DNA from: Oscillospiraceae bacterium
GTDB taxonomy: Bacteria; Bacillota; Clostridia; Oscillospirales; Ruminococcaceae
Assembly (NCBI GenBank): GCA_029098085.1
Contig: JAQXNQ010000216.1
Location: 1 to 6,551, forward strand
Length of the DNA stretch: 6,551 nucleotides
Direction of reading: 5' to 3'
The translations under genes and the position numbers were made by a program. Below are positions 1 to 6,290 of this stretch, one piece after another. Under the pieces are notes generated by a model. It searched no databases, had not been told where the DNA came from, and was given only the letters and a program-made list of their open reading frames with translations. Within the stretch, counting starts at the first letter, position 1. Each line of letters starts with the position of its first letter.

Positions 1-1
1 T

Positions 2-205
2 GCGGAAAAATATGATACGTTTCCTTATGCGCCGGTTCTTCTGCCGGATGTGGTTCTGAACCCGGACTCTTTGCGAATATGCCGGAAGTCTCCGGTTGAA
101 ACCGTACGGCCTTCCGGGACGGTTTTGCCAGGTTCGGCTTGTCGCCTGCTGCACGACCCGGGCTTCAGGAAAGCTGACAGACCAATCCTGTCGCGGTGGC
201 TATGA
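2..205 (+). CDS. Possible 3' end of an upstream reading frame (unidentified)
   Basis: An open frame enters from the left edge and runs 67 codons to a TGA at 203-205. The first 22 or so codons read like real protein (AEKYDTFPYAPVLLPDVVLN) with codon choice similar to the genes nearby. The later part is rich in Arg, Pro and Cys and looks less convincing, so the true coding end may lie earlier or the frame may be degenerate. I do not recognise a family. No terminator hairpin separates it from the SIMPL gene 72 bp downstream. It could equally be a chance open frame. Confidence 0.25.
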   Translation, partial: AEKYDTFPYAPVLLPDVVLNPDSLRICRKSPVETVRPSGTVLPGSACRLLHDPGFRKADRPILSRWL

Positions 206-234
206 AGAAGGGAGCGACTGGCAATTTTCTCTGC

Positions 235-248
235 CCGTTTTAAAACGG
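235..248. promoter_or_regulatory. Perfect 14-bp palindrome upstream of the SIMPL gene
   Basis: The sequence CCGTTTTAAAACGG is a perfect palindrome centred on TTTTAAAA. CTG and CAG flank it and can extend the pairing past one unpaired C. It ends 15 bp before the ribosome binding site of the following gene. A symmetric site here could be an operator for a dimeric repressor. As RNA it has no unpaired loop of its own and no T-run after it, so it is a poor terminator. The function is inferred from position and symmetry only. Confidence 0.3.
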
Positions 249-277
249 CAGCATCTGTTTGGAAAGGAAGGGGTATC

Positions 278-940
278 ATGAGAACCATCACAGTAAAAGG
301 CACTGGCAGCGTGTCGGCCAGACCTGACTATATTGCGCTCACGCTGACCATTGAAGCGAGGTCACCGGCGTATGACGCGGCCATGGAGCGGGCGTCCGAA
401 AGAATCGGACTGCTGGAAGACATGGCTGAGGATCTGGGTTTTGAAAAAGAAGTGCTGAAGACGGTCAGCTTTCGCGCGGAGGAGGACTATGAGCACACCC
501 GGGATGAGCAGGGCCGATTTCAGCGGAGATTTGTGGGGTACCTCTGCAGCTACCGCCTGAAGCTGGCCTTTGATTTTGACAGCAAGCGTCTGGCAGAGGT
601 TCTTTCAGCGATTGCCTGCAGCGGTGCGGATCCGGAGCTTGGCATTTCCTTTACGGTGAAGGAACCGGCCAGGATCAGTGAGGATCTTCTGACCAGTGCG
701 GCAGTCAATGCGCGGGGAAAAGCAGAAGTGCTCTGCAGAGCTTCCGGCGTCGGGCTGGGTCAGCTGCTGTCGATCGACTACAACTGGGGAGAGCTGAATC
801 TGTTTTCCCGGACGCAGTACGAGGTGGAAGACCGTCTGCGGCCTTTGATGGTCAGCAGCGGCTGCAGCATGCCTTCATTTGTGCCGGATGACATTGAGGT
901 CAGCGATACGGTCACCTTTGTGTGGGAAATGAAGGAATGA
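278..940 (+). CDS. SIMPL (DUF541) domain protein, cytoplasmic
   Basis: A 220-residue protein of the SIMPL/DUF541 family. The N-terminus carries the family pattern ITVKGTGSVSARPDYIALTL (residues 4-23), a beta strand with Gly-rich turn and a conserved Pro-Asp. The rest alternates predicted strands and helices, ending in a strand at residues 209-216 (VSDTVTFVWE). The length fits a single-domain family member. There is no signal peptide or membrane segment, unlike many exported SIMPL proteins, so it should stay in the cytoplasm. The molecular function of the family is not settled; some members are linked to stress responses or to signalling complexes. The start is supported by AAGGAAGGGG at 264-273, four bases before the ATG. 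It appears to be a single-gene unit, closed by the hairpin at 952-985. The family call is firm; the cellular role is unknown. Confidence 0.88.
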   Translation: MRTITVKGTGSVSARPDYIALTLTIEARSPAYDAAMERASERIGLLEDMAEDLGFEKEVLKTVSFRAEEDYEHTRDEQGRFQRRFVGYLCSYRLKLAFDFDSKRLAEVLSAIACSGADPELGISFTVKEPARISEDLLTSAAVNARGKAEVLCRASGVGLGQLLSIDYNWGELNLFSRTQYEVEDRLRPLMVSSGCSMPSFVPDDIEVSDTVTFVWEMKE

Positions 941-951
941 GCCTGGCGTGC

Positions 952-985
952 AAAAGCTCCGTCCTCACAGAAGGACGGAGCTTTT
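952..985. terminator. Bidirectional intrinsic terminator between convergent genes
   Basis: Perfect 13-bp inverted repeat: AAAAGCTCCGTCC at 952-964 and GGACGGAGCTTTT at 973-985, with an 8-base loop. Because the arms begin with A4 and end with T4, the transcript from either strand ends in a GC-rich stem followed by a short U-run. It sits between the stop of the SIMPL gene (940) and the stop of the minus-strand XRE-type gene (996), so it can end both transcripts. The T-run is only four bases long on each side. Confidence 0.85.
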
Positions 986-995
986 GATGTACCGG

Positions 996-1494
996 TTATT
1001 TCTTTCTGTCGGAGGAGGAATTGCTCAGCTCCTGTATCAGGGCCCGCAGCTCCATTCTTGCTTTTTCGCGGTCGATTCTTTCATGGCCAATGGCTTCGGC
1101 TTTGCGGAGCAGGTGCTCACGGAAGGCGGTGACCATGGCCGGGCGGTGAATTTCCAGCAGAGTCAGGGGCTCTGCCGTGCGGACAATCAGGGCCAGACTG
1201 TCTTCGTTGACGCAGATATTGTAATCCGGGCCATCCTTCTCATGCAGCGGAATAAAGCAGTAGTTTTCGTACTGATCCATCAGCCGCAGGATATTTTCCA
1301 GATGGATGCAGTAGGTTTCGGGCGTGTAGAAAAGGTGACAGTAGTCGCTGTTGGCCGGTGCCGCAAGAGGGACGATGCCGGCGCGGATCTCCTCCGCTGT
1401 GGCCAGCTGGCACATGTCGATATACCGCCTTCGGGAAAGCAGCTCCTTAAAATGGGGCAGCTCCTTCAGATACAGCTGAAAGGTCTGGTTCCAC
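996..1494 (-). pseudogene. C-terminal part of the frameshifted XRE-type regulator
   Basis: This frame continues the upstream protein after a +1 shift. It resumes at NQTFQLYLKELPHFKELLSR and runs about 165 residues to a TAA at 998-996. In the same frame, residues encoded to the right of about 1494 are Cys/Pro/Trp-rich and look like shadow reading, so the join lies near 1480-1500. The simplest repair is loss of one base in the CC/ACC tract at 1491-1495, turning GTG-GAA-CCA into GTG-AAC-CAG and giving a continuous REV-NQTFQLYL sequence. The fragment has helical stretches, an aromatic-rich core and a charged C-terminal helix (REHLLRKAEAIGHERIDREK). No start codon with a ribosome binding site precedes it, so it is unlikely to be made alone. 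A sequencing error at this base cannot be excluded. Confidence 0.7.
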
Positions 1495-2523
1495 CTCACG
1501 GATGCACAGCTCCAGCAGCTCCCGGGGCATGCTGGTAATGGACAGGGAGTTGATGGCCTGCACCACATCTCCCTGCAGCGAAAAGAAATTCGAGAAGCTG
1601 GGAATGGTTTCGCCCGGATCGGTGTGGACGGTCAGCGAGGGAAGGCAGAGGTTCAGATGCTGCTGAAACTGTTTCTCAAAAGCGGCTACCAGCTGCGGGT
1701 CGGTGGAAAACATGGTGATGTCACTCGTATTGCCAAGGGCCACCGAACAGGAATACTGCACGCAGCATCCCGGCACAACGATCATCGAGTGCCGGTACAG
1801 ATTGCCCCGAAGCCTGGGATAGTAAAAAACCCGGACCCGTCCGGTGACATAAACGGGCAGCCAGAACTGCAGTGATTCGGTATACCGGTTGATGTAGTTC
1901 AGCGGCGGCATGATCTGGCAGAAGGAAAATCCTCTGGACATGATTTCCGTCAGAGAGGCCTGAATGCGCTGTGACAGGGCATAATCGGACAGCAGCCATT
2001 CCAGGTTGTCATCCACCACCGCGAGGATGGTTCCGGGCTTTTCCAGACGCCGCAGCTCCTGCATGCAGCGCCGCATCACCTGTCTTCGTCCTTCTTCACC
2101 ATAGAAAAACATGGTTTGTCCGCCGGGTTCAGACGGCGCTTCAGATGCAGGAGACGGTTCCGGCAGGTGCTCCGCTCTGGAGGGAAACGCCTGTATGCCC
2201 GTGAGCAGGGTATCCGCAAGGCTGCTCTCGCCCTGCAGCCAGTTTTTCAGATAACCGGCCAGAATATCGGTTGGCATGCTGGGGCTGATGGCGGATTGTC
2301 CCAGCATCTCGGAAAGAGCCTGCCGCTGAAAGGCTGCGGAGCAGCGCTTCGCAAAGAAGGACGCCATCTTCTGAACCTGCAGAGGGTTTTTTGAGAGCTT
2401 TCGCTTGCCGGTTCGCATCAGACTGACCATGGAGGGATCCACGGACAATTCAGCCGCGAGGGCTTTGTTGCTGGTATCGGTAATGCGCATTAAAAAGGAA
2501 AGCTTTTCAGAAAAAGGTATCAT
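1447..2523 (-). pseudogene. XRE-type HTH regulator, N-terminal part of a frameshifted gene
   Basis: This frame encodes 358 residues. Residues 4-57 form a lambda-repressor-like helix-turn-helix: KALAAELSVDPSMVSLMRTG at 20-39 contains the turn and recognition helix, followed by a basic patch KRKLSK. Residues 115-137 are a Pro/Ser/Glu-rich linker. A large folded region of no family I can name follows (138-343), rich in aromatic residues with several Cys (C253, C254, C259). The last 13 or so residues, from about 346, are out-of-frame filler: the true protein continues in another frame (996-1494). Removing one base near 1491-1495 gives a single protein of about 508 residues. The ATG at 2523 is preferred because AGAGGTG (2530-2536) lies six bases upstream; a GTG at 2532 falls inside that site. 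It is divergent from the Hpt and kinase genes, so it may regulate them or itself, but this is inference. Confidence 0.75.
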
Positions 2524-2576
2524 GAGTTTCACCTCTACAGGTATTGCAGCAATGTTTGAATGGTTTGACCGATATT

Positions 2577-2604
2577 ATTATAGACACTTTTTCCTGACAT
2601 GAAA
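2577..2604 (-). promoter_or_regulatory. Candidate promoter for the XRE-type gene
   Basis: On the minus strand a perfect TATAAT lies at 2582-2577. Upstream at 16-bp spacing is TTTCAT (2604-2599), which matches the -35 consensus poorly (2 of 6). The -10 box is about 54 bp before the ATG at 2523, leaving a short leader with the AGAGGTG ribosome binding site. The call rests mainly on the perfect -10 box and its position. Confidence 0.4.
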
Positions 2605-2610
2605 CGAAAT

Positions 2611-2638
2611 TTGACAAAATGAGATATTCGATTACAAA
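2611..2638 (+). promoter_or_regulatory. Candidate promoter 1 for the Hpt-kinase unit
   Basis: A perfect TTGACA at 2611-2616 is followed after 16 bp by TACAAA (2633-2638), which matches the -10 consensus at 4 of 6 positions. If used, it gives a leader of roughly 230 nt before the Hpt start. It lies back to back with the minus-strand candidate promoter, so one bound regulator could affect both. Confidence 0.35.
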
Positions 2639-2663
2639 AATCCTCTTATTTATGAATCTCGTA

Positions 2664-2701
2664 TTGATTTTTATGTCGAATGGTGGTAGTATAAAATACG
2701 A
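2664..2701 (+). promoter_or_regulatory. Candidate promoter 2 for the Hpt-kinase unit, with overlapping inverted repeat
   Basis: TTGATT at 2664-2669 is followed after 17 bp by TAGTAT (2687-2692), which overlaps TATAAA (2690-2695). The inverted repeat TCGTATT (2659-2665) and AATACGA (2695-2701) brackets these elements, a layout that would suit an operator over the promoter. Each hexamer is only a partial consensus match and the region is AT-rich, so this is tentative. Confidence 0.35.
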
Positions 2702-2819
2702 AATAGCAGCTTTTTTGTATGATATTGTCATTTGATATGACTTCATGTAATGAACTGTGACCATGCGGCTTTTGCACCGGACTTTCAGAAATGACGGATC
2801 AGAAGCGAAAGCACCTGCT

Positions 2820-2851
2820 GAAAATGTGCATTTTCCTGCCGCAGCGGCAGG
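2820..2851 (+). promoter_or_regulatory. Two stacked leader hairpins before the Hpt ribosome binding site
   Basis: GAAAATG (2820-2826) pairs with CATTTTC (2829-2835) across two bases, so the RNA loop would need to open a little. CCTGCCG (2835-2841) pairs with CGGCAGG (2845-2851) across CAG. The two stems are adjacent and share the base at 2835. The second is followed by CTTTATC and then AGGAGG at 2862-2867. They could act as an attenuator or leader stabiliser, or control access to the ribosome binding site. The U-run is too short for a confident terminator call. I recognise no known riboswitch class here. Confidence 0.4.
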
Positions 2852-2874
2852 CTTTATCAACAGGAGGAAGCAAT

Positions 2875-3237
2875 ATGACCATCGAGGAATGCTATCAGAA
2901 AATGGGCGGCAGCTATGGAGAAGTCAGCGCACGGATTCCCAGCGCCGGCTTGATCAGCAAATTTATCGGACGCTTTCTGGAGGACGGAAGCTTTAAGGCG
3001 CTTTGTGATGAGATGCAGGCCGGAAACCGGGAGGAAGCGTTTCGGGCGGCCCACACCCTGAAGGGCGTCTGCGCCAACCTGAGCCTGACCCGTCTGCTGG
3101 ATGCGGCAAGCCGGGTCACGGAGATTCTGCGCCCGAAAGCAGATACCATTCCGGAAGAGGCGTTTTCCGCGCTGGAGGAAGTGCGGCAGGCCTATCAGTC
3201 GACCACTGAGACCATCCGGGAGTATCTGGGCCGGTGA
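2875..3237 (+). CDS. Hpt (histidine phosphotransfer) domain protein
   Basis: A 120-residue single-domain Hpt protein. The phospho-accepting site is AHTLKG at residues 59-64, with H60 as the acceptor and the family's Lys-Gly after it. The usual Gly a few residues later (NLG) is Ser here (NLS). The surroundings are helical, as expected for a four-helix bundle (helices near 21-36, 40-64, 67-84, 94-117). In hybrid phosphorelays Hpt proteins carry phosphate from a receiver domain to a final response regulator; the receiver encoded at the end of the downstream kinase gene is the natural donor. The ATG at 2875 is chosen because AGGAGG lies at 2862-2867, seven bases upstream. The in-frame ATG at 2791 would add 28 residues unlike an Hpt domain and has no ribosome binding site. 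The gene appears intact and is probably co-transcribed with the kinase 82 bp downstream. Confidence 0.88.
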   Translation: MTIEECYQKMGGSYGEVSARIPSAGLISKFIGRFLEDGSFKALCDEMQAGNREEAFRAAHTLKGVCANLSLTRLLDAASRVTEILRPKADTIPEEAFSALEEVRQAYQSTTETIREYLGR

Positions 3238-3319
3238 GTGTTTGCGGACCTGTCGGGAGACCGGTGTGATGAAGCGGAAATCCTGAAGCAGCCGTTTGCG
3301 GGAAGGGGGGCGGAACCAT

Positions 3320-4660
3320 ATGGAAAACCGGTTTGAGGAGCCTGATTTTCGGAAAGCCATTCTGCAGGATTCCGGGATTGGCCTGTGGTGCATCGAAATA
3401 GATGAGGGGAAACCGCCGAGGGCCTTTCTGGACGATACCTTCCGGAAGGTGATGGGTATAAAGGGCGTCCTGTCGCCGGAGGAAAGCTATTGCTTCTGGT
3501 ATGAACGCGTCCTGGAAGCGGACAGGGAGAAGATACAGACTGCCATTGGGGAAATGACTGCCGGTCGGCATACGGAGGTTCTCTACGCCTGGAATCATCC
3601 GGAAACGGGGATCGTTTATATCCGCTGCGGCGGTACCCGGGATCCGGATTATAAGGACGGCCTGCGGTTTTGCGGCAGCCATCAGGATGTCAGTCAGCTG
3701 GCACGGAGCCGCCTGAGCATTGAGCGGCAGCTGGCGCAGCGGGAAAAGGAATACAAGCGGCTGACACAGGCAAGCGAGAGAAGCAGGGAAATCCTGAATG
3801 CGCTGCCCGGCGGAGTGGCGGTCATTCGCCGTACTCCGGACGGTATCTGGACGCCGGAATTTTTATCGGACGGTTTTGCCGCCATGTGCGAGATGCCGCT
3901 GGAACAGATCTGGGAGATGTATCGCAGGGATGCCATGAGCGGTGTCCATCCGGATGATCAGGAAACGCTGAGTCTGGCCCTGAACCGGTATTTCAACGAA
4001 GATCAGGAGTGCGCCGAGCTAGTATACCGGCTGCGCCGGGGGCAGGAGGGCTATTTCTGGGTCCGGAATGCCCTGACTATGGTGCAGAACGAGCAGGGGG
4101 CCAGAAAGGTCTACTGCGTCTACCGGGATATTACGGAGGAGCTGCAGGAGAAGGGGCGGCTGCGTCAGCAGTACAGCGAGCTGCTTTCCCGGCATTACCA
4201 TGCCGTCGGCCCCGGCGTCCTGATGGCGGGTCACAGCAACATTAGCCAGAACAGGATTCTGGAAATTGTCAGCTATACCGATGCGTCCCTGCTGCAGACA
4301 ACCGGAGAAGACAGGGAAGCATTTTTTATTGGGTTAAGCGGTCTGGTGGAAGGGGAAAAGGAGCGTCAGGCTTTTTTGAACACCTTCCTGAACCGTCCGT
4401 GTCTGGAGGCGTTCGCCCGGGGACAGACCGGGTTGGAGCAGAGCTGCTTTGTCCATCTGCCGGGAAAGGTCCATGGTCAGTACATTCAGTTTAAGGTCAG
4501 GATGGTGACGGAGCCGGACAGCGGGGATGTGACCGGCATTCTGACTGCCGTGGATGTGACCGAACAGGCCGTCACCCGAAAAATTCTGAACAGGCTGCCG
4601 GTTCACGGTGCGGGATACCGGCGTGGGGATGACGCCGGAGTTCCTGCAGCGCCTGTTTGA
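3320..4660 (+). pseudogene. Hybrid sensor kinase, N-terminal PAS part (internally deleted gene)
   Basis: A 446-codon frame, of which about the first 425 residues are real protein. Three PAS-like sensor units can be seen. PAS1 spans about 11-125 and ends in GLRFCGSHQDVSQL. A coiled-coil linker at about 126-158 follows (SIERQLAQREKEYKRL). PAS2 spans about 159-273, with the PAS_3-type pattern VHPDD at 209-213, a YRLRRG strand and the end motif YRDITEE. PAS3 spans about 284-416 and ends in TAVDVTEQ. No membrane segment is present, so sensing would be cytoplasmic. After KILNRL (421-426) the frame turns into Arg/Gly/Ala filler and stops at 4660, while kinase sequence resumes in the +1 frame at about 4602. 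The HisKA domain with its phospho-accepting His and the ATPase N box are not encoded. The start at 3320 has GGAAGGGGGG at 3301-3310; an in-frame TTG at 3296 lies before that site. The product would have no kinase activity. Confidence 0.78.
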
Positions 4661-5270
4661 TCCCTTCTCCCGCGGAGCGGGCATGACCCATGTGGAGGGT
4701 AGCGGCCTGGGACTGAGCATCACCAAAGGCCTGGTGAATCTGATGGGCGGCCGCATTTCGGTGGAAAGCCGGGAGCATCAGGGCAGTACCTTTACCGTAG
4801 AGCTGGAATTTGATGCAGCAGAGGAAAAGGATCCCTCCTTTGTGCAGGAGGAATCCGGAGAGCAGCTGTCAGAATCTGCGCTGGCCGGCTGCCATTTGCT
4901 GGCGGCTGAGGACAACGAGCTGAACGCGGAGATTCTCCGGGAGCTGCTGGCCATCAAGAGCATCCGGATCGACCTGTGGGAGAATGGCGCCGAAGCGGTC
5001 AGAGCCTTTGCAGACACCTCACCGGGCACCTATGATGCCATTCTGATGGACATTCAGATGCCGGTGATGAACGGCTATGAGGCCACCAAGGCCATCCGTG
5101 CCCTGCATCGGGCGGATGCCGGAACCATTCCCATTCTGGCCATGACCGCCAACGCCTTCGATGAGGATCGCCGGGCAGCGGAGGAAAGCGGTATGAACGG
5201 CTTCCTTTCCAAGCCCATTCAGCTTGAAAAAATGATGCAGCTGCTGCGGCGTTTTGTCCGCGCGAAATAG
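4602..5270 (+). pseudogene. Hybrid sensor kinase, C-terminal ATPase remnant plus receiver domain
   Basis: The frame resumes at FTVRDTGVGM, the ATPase G1 box, with a TGA just upstream at 4587-4589. Counting from the GTG at 4608, it shows RLFDPF (15-20, F box), GSGLGLSI (31-38, G2 box) and the closing GSTFTVEL strand (59-66). A linker of about 28 residues leads to a full receiver domain at about 95-218: acidic pair E101-D102, phospho-acceptor D148 in ILMDIQMP, T180 in AMTANAF and K202 in SKPI. All key receiver residues are present. The N box and HisKA are missing, so the fragment cannot bind ATP normally or autophosphorylate. The GTG at 4608 lies inside the G1 region without a clear ribosome binding site, so separate translation is doubtful. 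It would have been the phosphate donor for the Hpt protein upstream. Together with 3320-4660 it is one gene that lost an internal segment not divisible by three. Confidence 0.78.
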
Positions 5271-5290
5271 TTTTGGTTCACAGTAAAATA

Positions 5291-5327
5291 CCTCCTGCTG
5301 CAGAAAGCCTGCGGCAGGAGGGTTTTT
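5291..5327 (+). terminator. Intrinsic terminator after the kinase gene
   Basis: CCTCCTGCTGCAG (5291-5303) pairs with CTGCGGCAGGAGG (5309-5321) over 13 bp with one G-U pair, around the loop AAAGC. A G and five T follow (5322-5327). It starts 20 bp after the kinase stop. On the opposite strand the same hairpin is followed by TATTTTA, so it may also end the nadA transcript arriving from the right. Confidence 0.85.
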
Positions 5328-5368
5328 CATATAAAAAGCAAACGCGGAAGATGCCGGCTGCGGATTCA

Positions 5369-6286
5369 TCATCCGCCCAGTTCCACCATCCGGCGGATGC
5401 ACCGGCCCGCGCCCTGCAGAACCGCATCAGACAGCTGAATTTCTTCGCCGCCGCGGCCGCTCAGGCAGTTGTAAATATCCATCAGGGTGGTGACCTTCAT
5501 GTTCATGCAGGTCAGGGAGACGGCCAGCGGATAGAACTGCTTGTCCGGACAGGCAAACTGCAGATGCTCCACGATGCTGTTTTCCGTTCCGATGATAAAT
5601 TCCCGGGCGGAGGACTTCTCTGCAAAGCTCATGATGCCGGTGGTGGAGCCCACATAGTCGGCCTGGGCCACCACCTCCGGACGACATTCCGGATGCACCA
5701 GCAAAAGGGCGTCCGGATGCAGCGACCTGGCCTTTTCCACGTCCTGCAGCGTGACCGCCACATGCCTTGGACAGCCGCCGTGATAGAAGGCGAAGGTCTT
5801 GTCCGGCAGCTGGTCGGCCACATACCGGCCCAGATTGGGATCCGGGATGAAGAGAATTTTGTCGTTTTCGATCCGGCTGCAGATCTGTACAGCGGAGGAG
5901 GAAGTGACGCACACGTCACACTCCGTCTTCAGCTCGGAGGTGGTGTTGATGTAGGCCACCACCGTATAATCCGGATACTTCTGCTTCAGCATCTGCAGGC
6001 ATTCCGGATCCAGCTGCTCCGCCATGGGACAGCCGGCGGAGGGATTGGCCAGCCAGACGGTTTTGTCCGGACAAAGCACCTTGCAGGTCTCCGCCATGAA
6101 CCGCACGCCGCACATGATGACGCCGCGGCAGCTGCTTTTGGCGGCCTGTACGCTGAGACCGTAGGAATCGCCCACATAGTCGGCTACTTCGAGAATTTCC
6201 TGTCCCTGATAGGCGTGGGCCAGAATGCAGACATCCTGCTCCTTTTTCATCTGCAGGATGCTCTGCTGTATTTCTGCGATGGTCAT
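5369..6286 (-). CDS. nadA: Quinolinate synthase NadA
   Basis: A 305-residue quinolinate synthase, which condenses iminoaspartate with dihydroxyacetone phosphate to quinolinate in de novo NAD synthesis, in the cytoplasm. The length fits the short NadA type of Clostridia and Thermotoga. All three [4Fe-4S] ligands are visible: C86 in NPSAGCPMA, C172 in YHGGCPRH and C260 in SLTCMNMK. Other family motifs are AHAYQ (23-27, with His24 and Tyr26), YINTTSELK (112-120), DPNLGRY (149-155), VHPEC (197-201), GSTTGI (213-218) and IIGTENSIVEHL (231-242). The start at 6286 matches the family N-terminus. A longer in-frame start at 6370 would lie inside niaR and add Ser/Arg/Cys-rich residues. AAGGGA just upstream overlaps the end of niaR, and the gap between the genes is 4 bp, so they are translated from one mRNA. 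No nadB or nadC follows. Confidence 0.96.
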   Translation of the reverse strand: MTIAEIQQSILQMKKEQDVCILAHAYQGQEILEVADYVGDSYGLSVQAAKSSCRGVIMCGVRFMAETCKVLCPDKTVWLANPSAGCPMAEQLDPECLQMLKQKYPDYTVVAYINTTSELKTECDVCVTSSSAVQICSRIENDKILFIPDPNLGRYVADQLPDKTFAFYHGGCPRHVAVTLQDVEKARSLHPDALLLVHPECRPEVVAQADYVGSTTGIMSFAEKSSAREFIIGTENSIVEHLQFACPDKQFYPLAVSLTCMNMKVTTLMDIYNCLSGRGGEEIQLSDAVLQGAGRCIRRMVELGG

Positions 6287-6290
6287 GCTG

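Larger units (their letters stand above)
2524..2874. other. AT-rich divergent intergenic region
   Basis: About 350 bp without a supported gene, separating the minus-strand XRE-type gene from the plus-strand Hpt gene. From about 2540 to 2755 it is clearly more AT-rich than the genes on either side. It holds back-to-back candidate promoters, three GATATT copies (2571, 2623, 2721), two TTTGAC copies (2564 and 2610), and small inverted repeats: GTCAT/ATGAC at 2727-2741 and TTCAT/ATGAA at 2742-2754. The hairpin pair at 2820-2851 follows. The layout suits a shared control region; none of the small repeats is decisive alone. Confidence 0.5.

Noticed and set aside
96..281. 61-codon plus-strand open frame whose stop overlaps the SIMPL start (ATGA)
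   Set aside because: The overlap resembles translational coupling, but the start is a TTG without a ribosome binding site and the translation shows no protein-like pattern.
1480..1500. Programmed +1 frameshift in the XRE-type gene
   Set aside because: No stop codon, slippery run or stimulatory structure typical of known sites was seen at the join; mutation or sequence error is simpler.
948..1538. 196-codon plus-strand open frame
   Set aside because: Antisense to the C-terminal part of the XRE-type gene, and it begins inside the terminator hairpin; no ribosome binding site or recognisable domain.
2820..2860. Leader hairpins as a full intrinsic terminator or a known riboswitch
   Set aside because: Only CTTTATC follows the stem, so the U-run is inadequate, and no conserved riboswitch core (such as GEMM, TPP or SAM) was recognised.
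2791..2874. Longer start for the Hpt protein at the ATG at 2791
   Set aside because: No ribosome binding site there; the extra residues are encoded by the hairpin region, and the start at 2875 has AGGAGG at good spacing.
3116..3682. 188-codon minus-strand open frame opposite the kinase and Hpt genes
   Set aside because: Pro/Arg-rich shadow of the PAS1 coding sequence with no motif.
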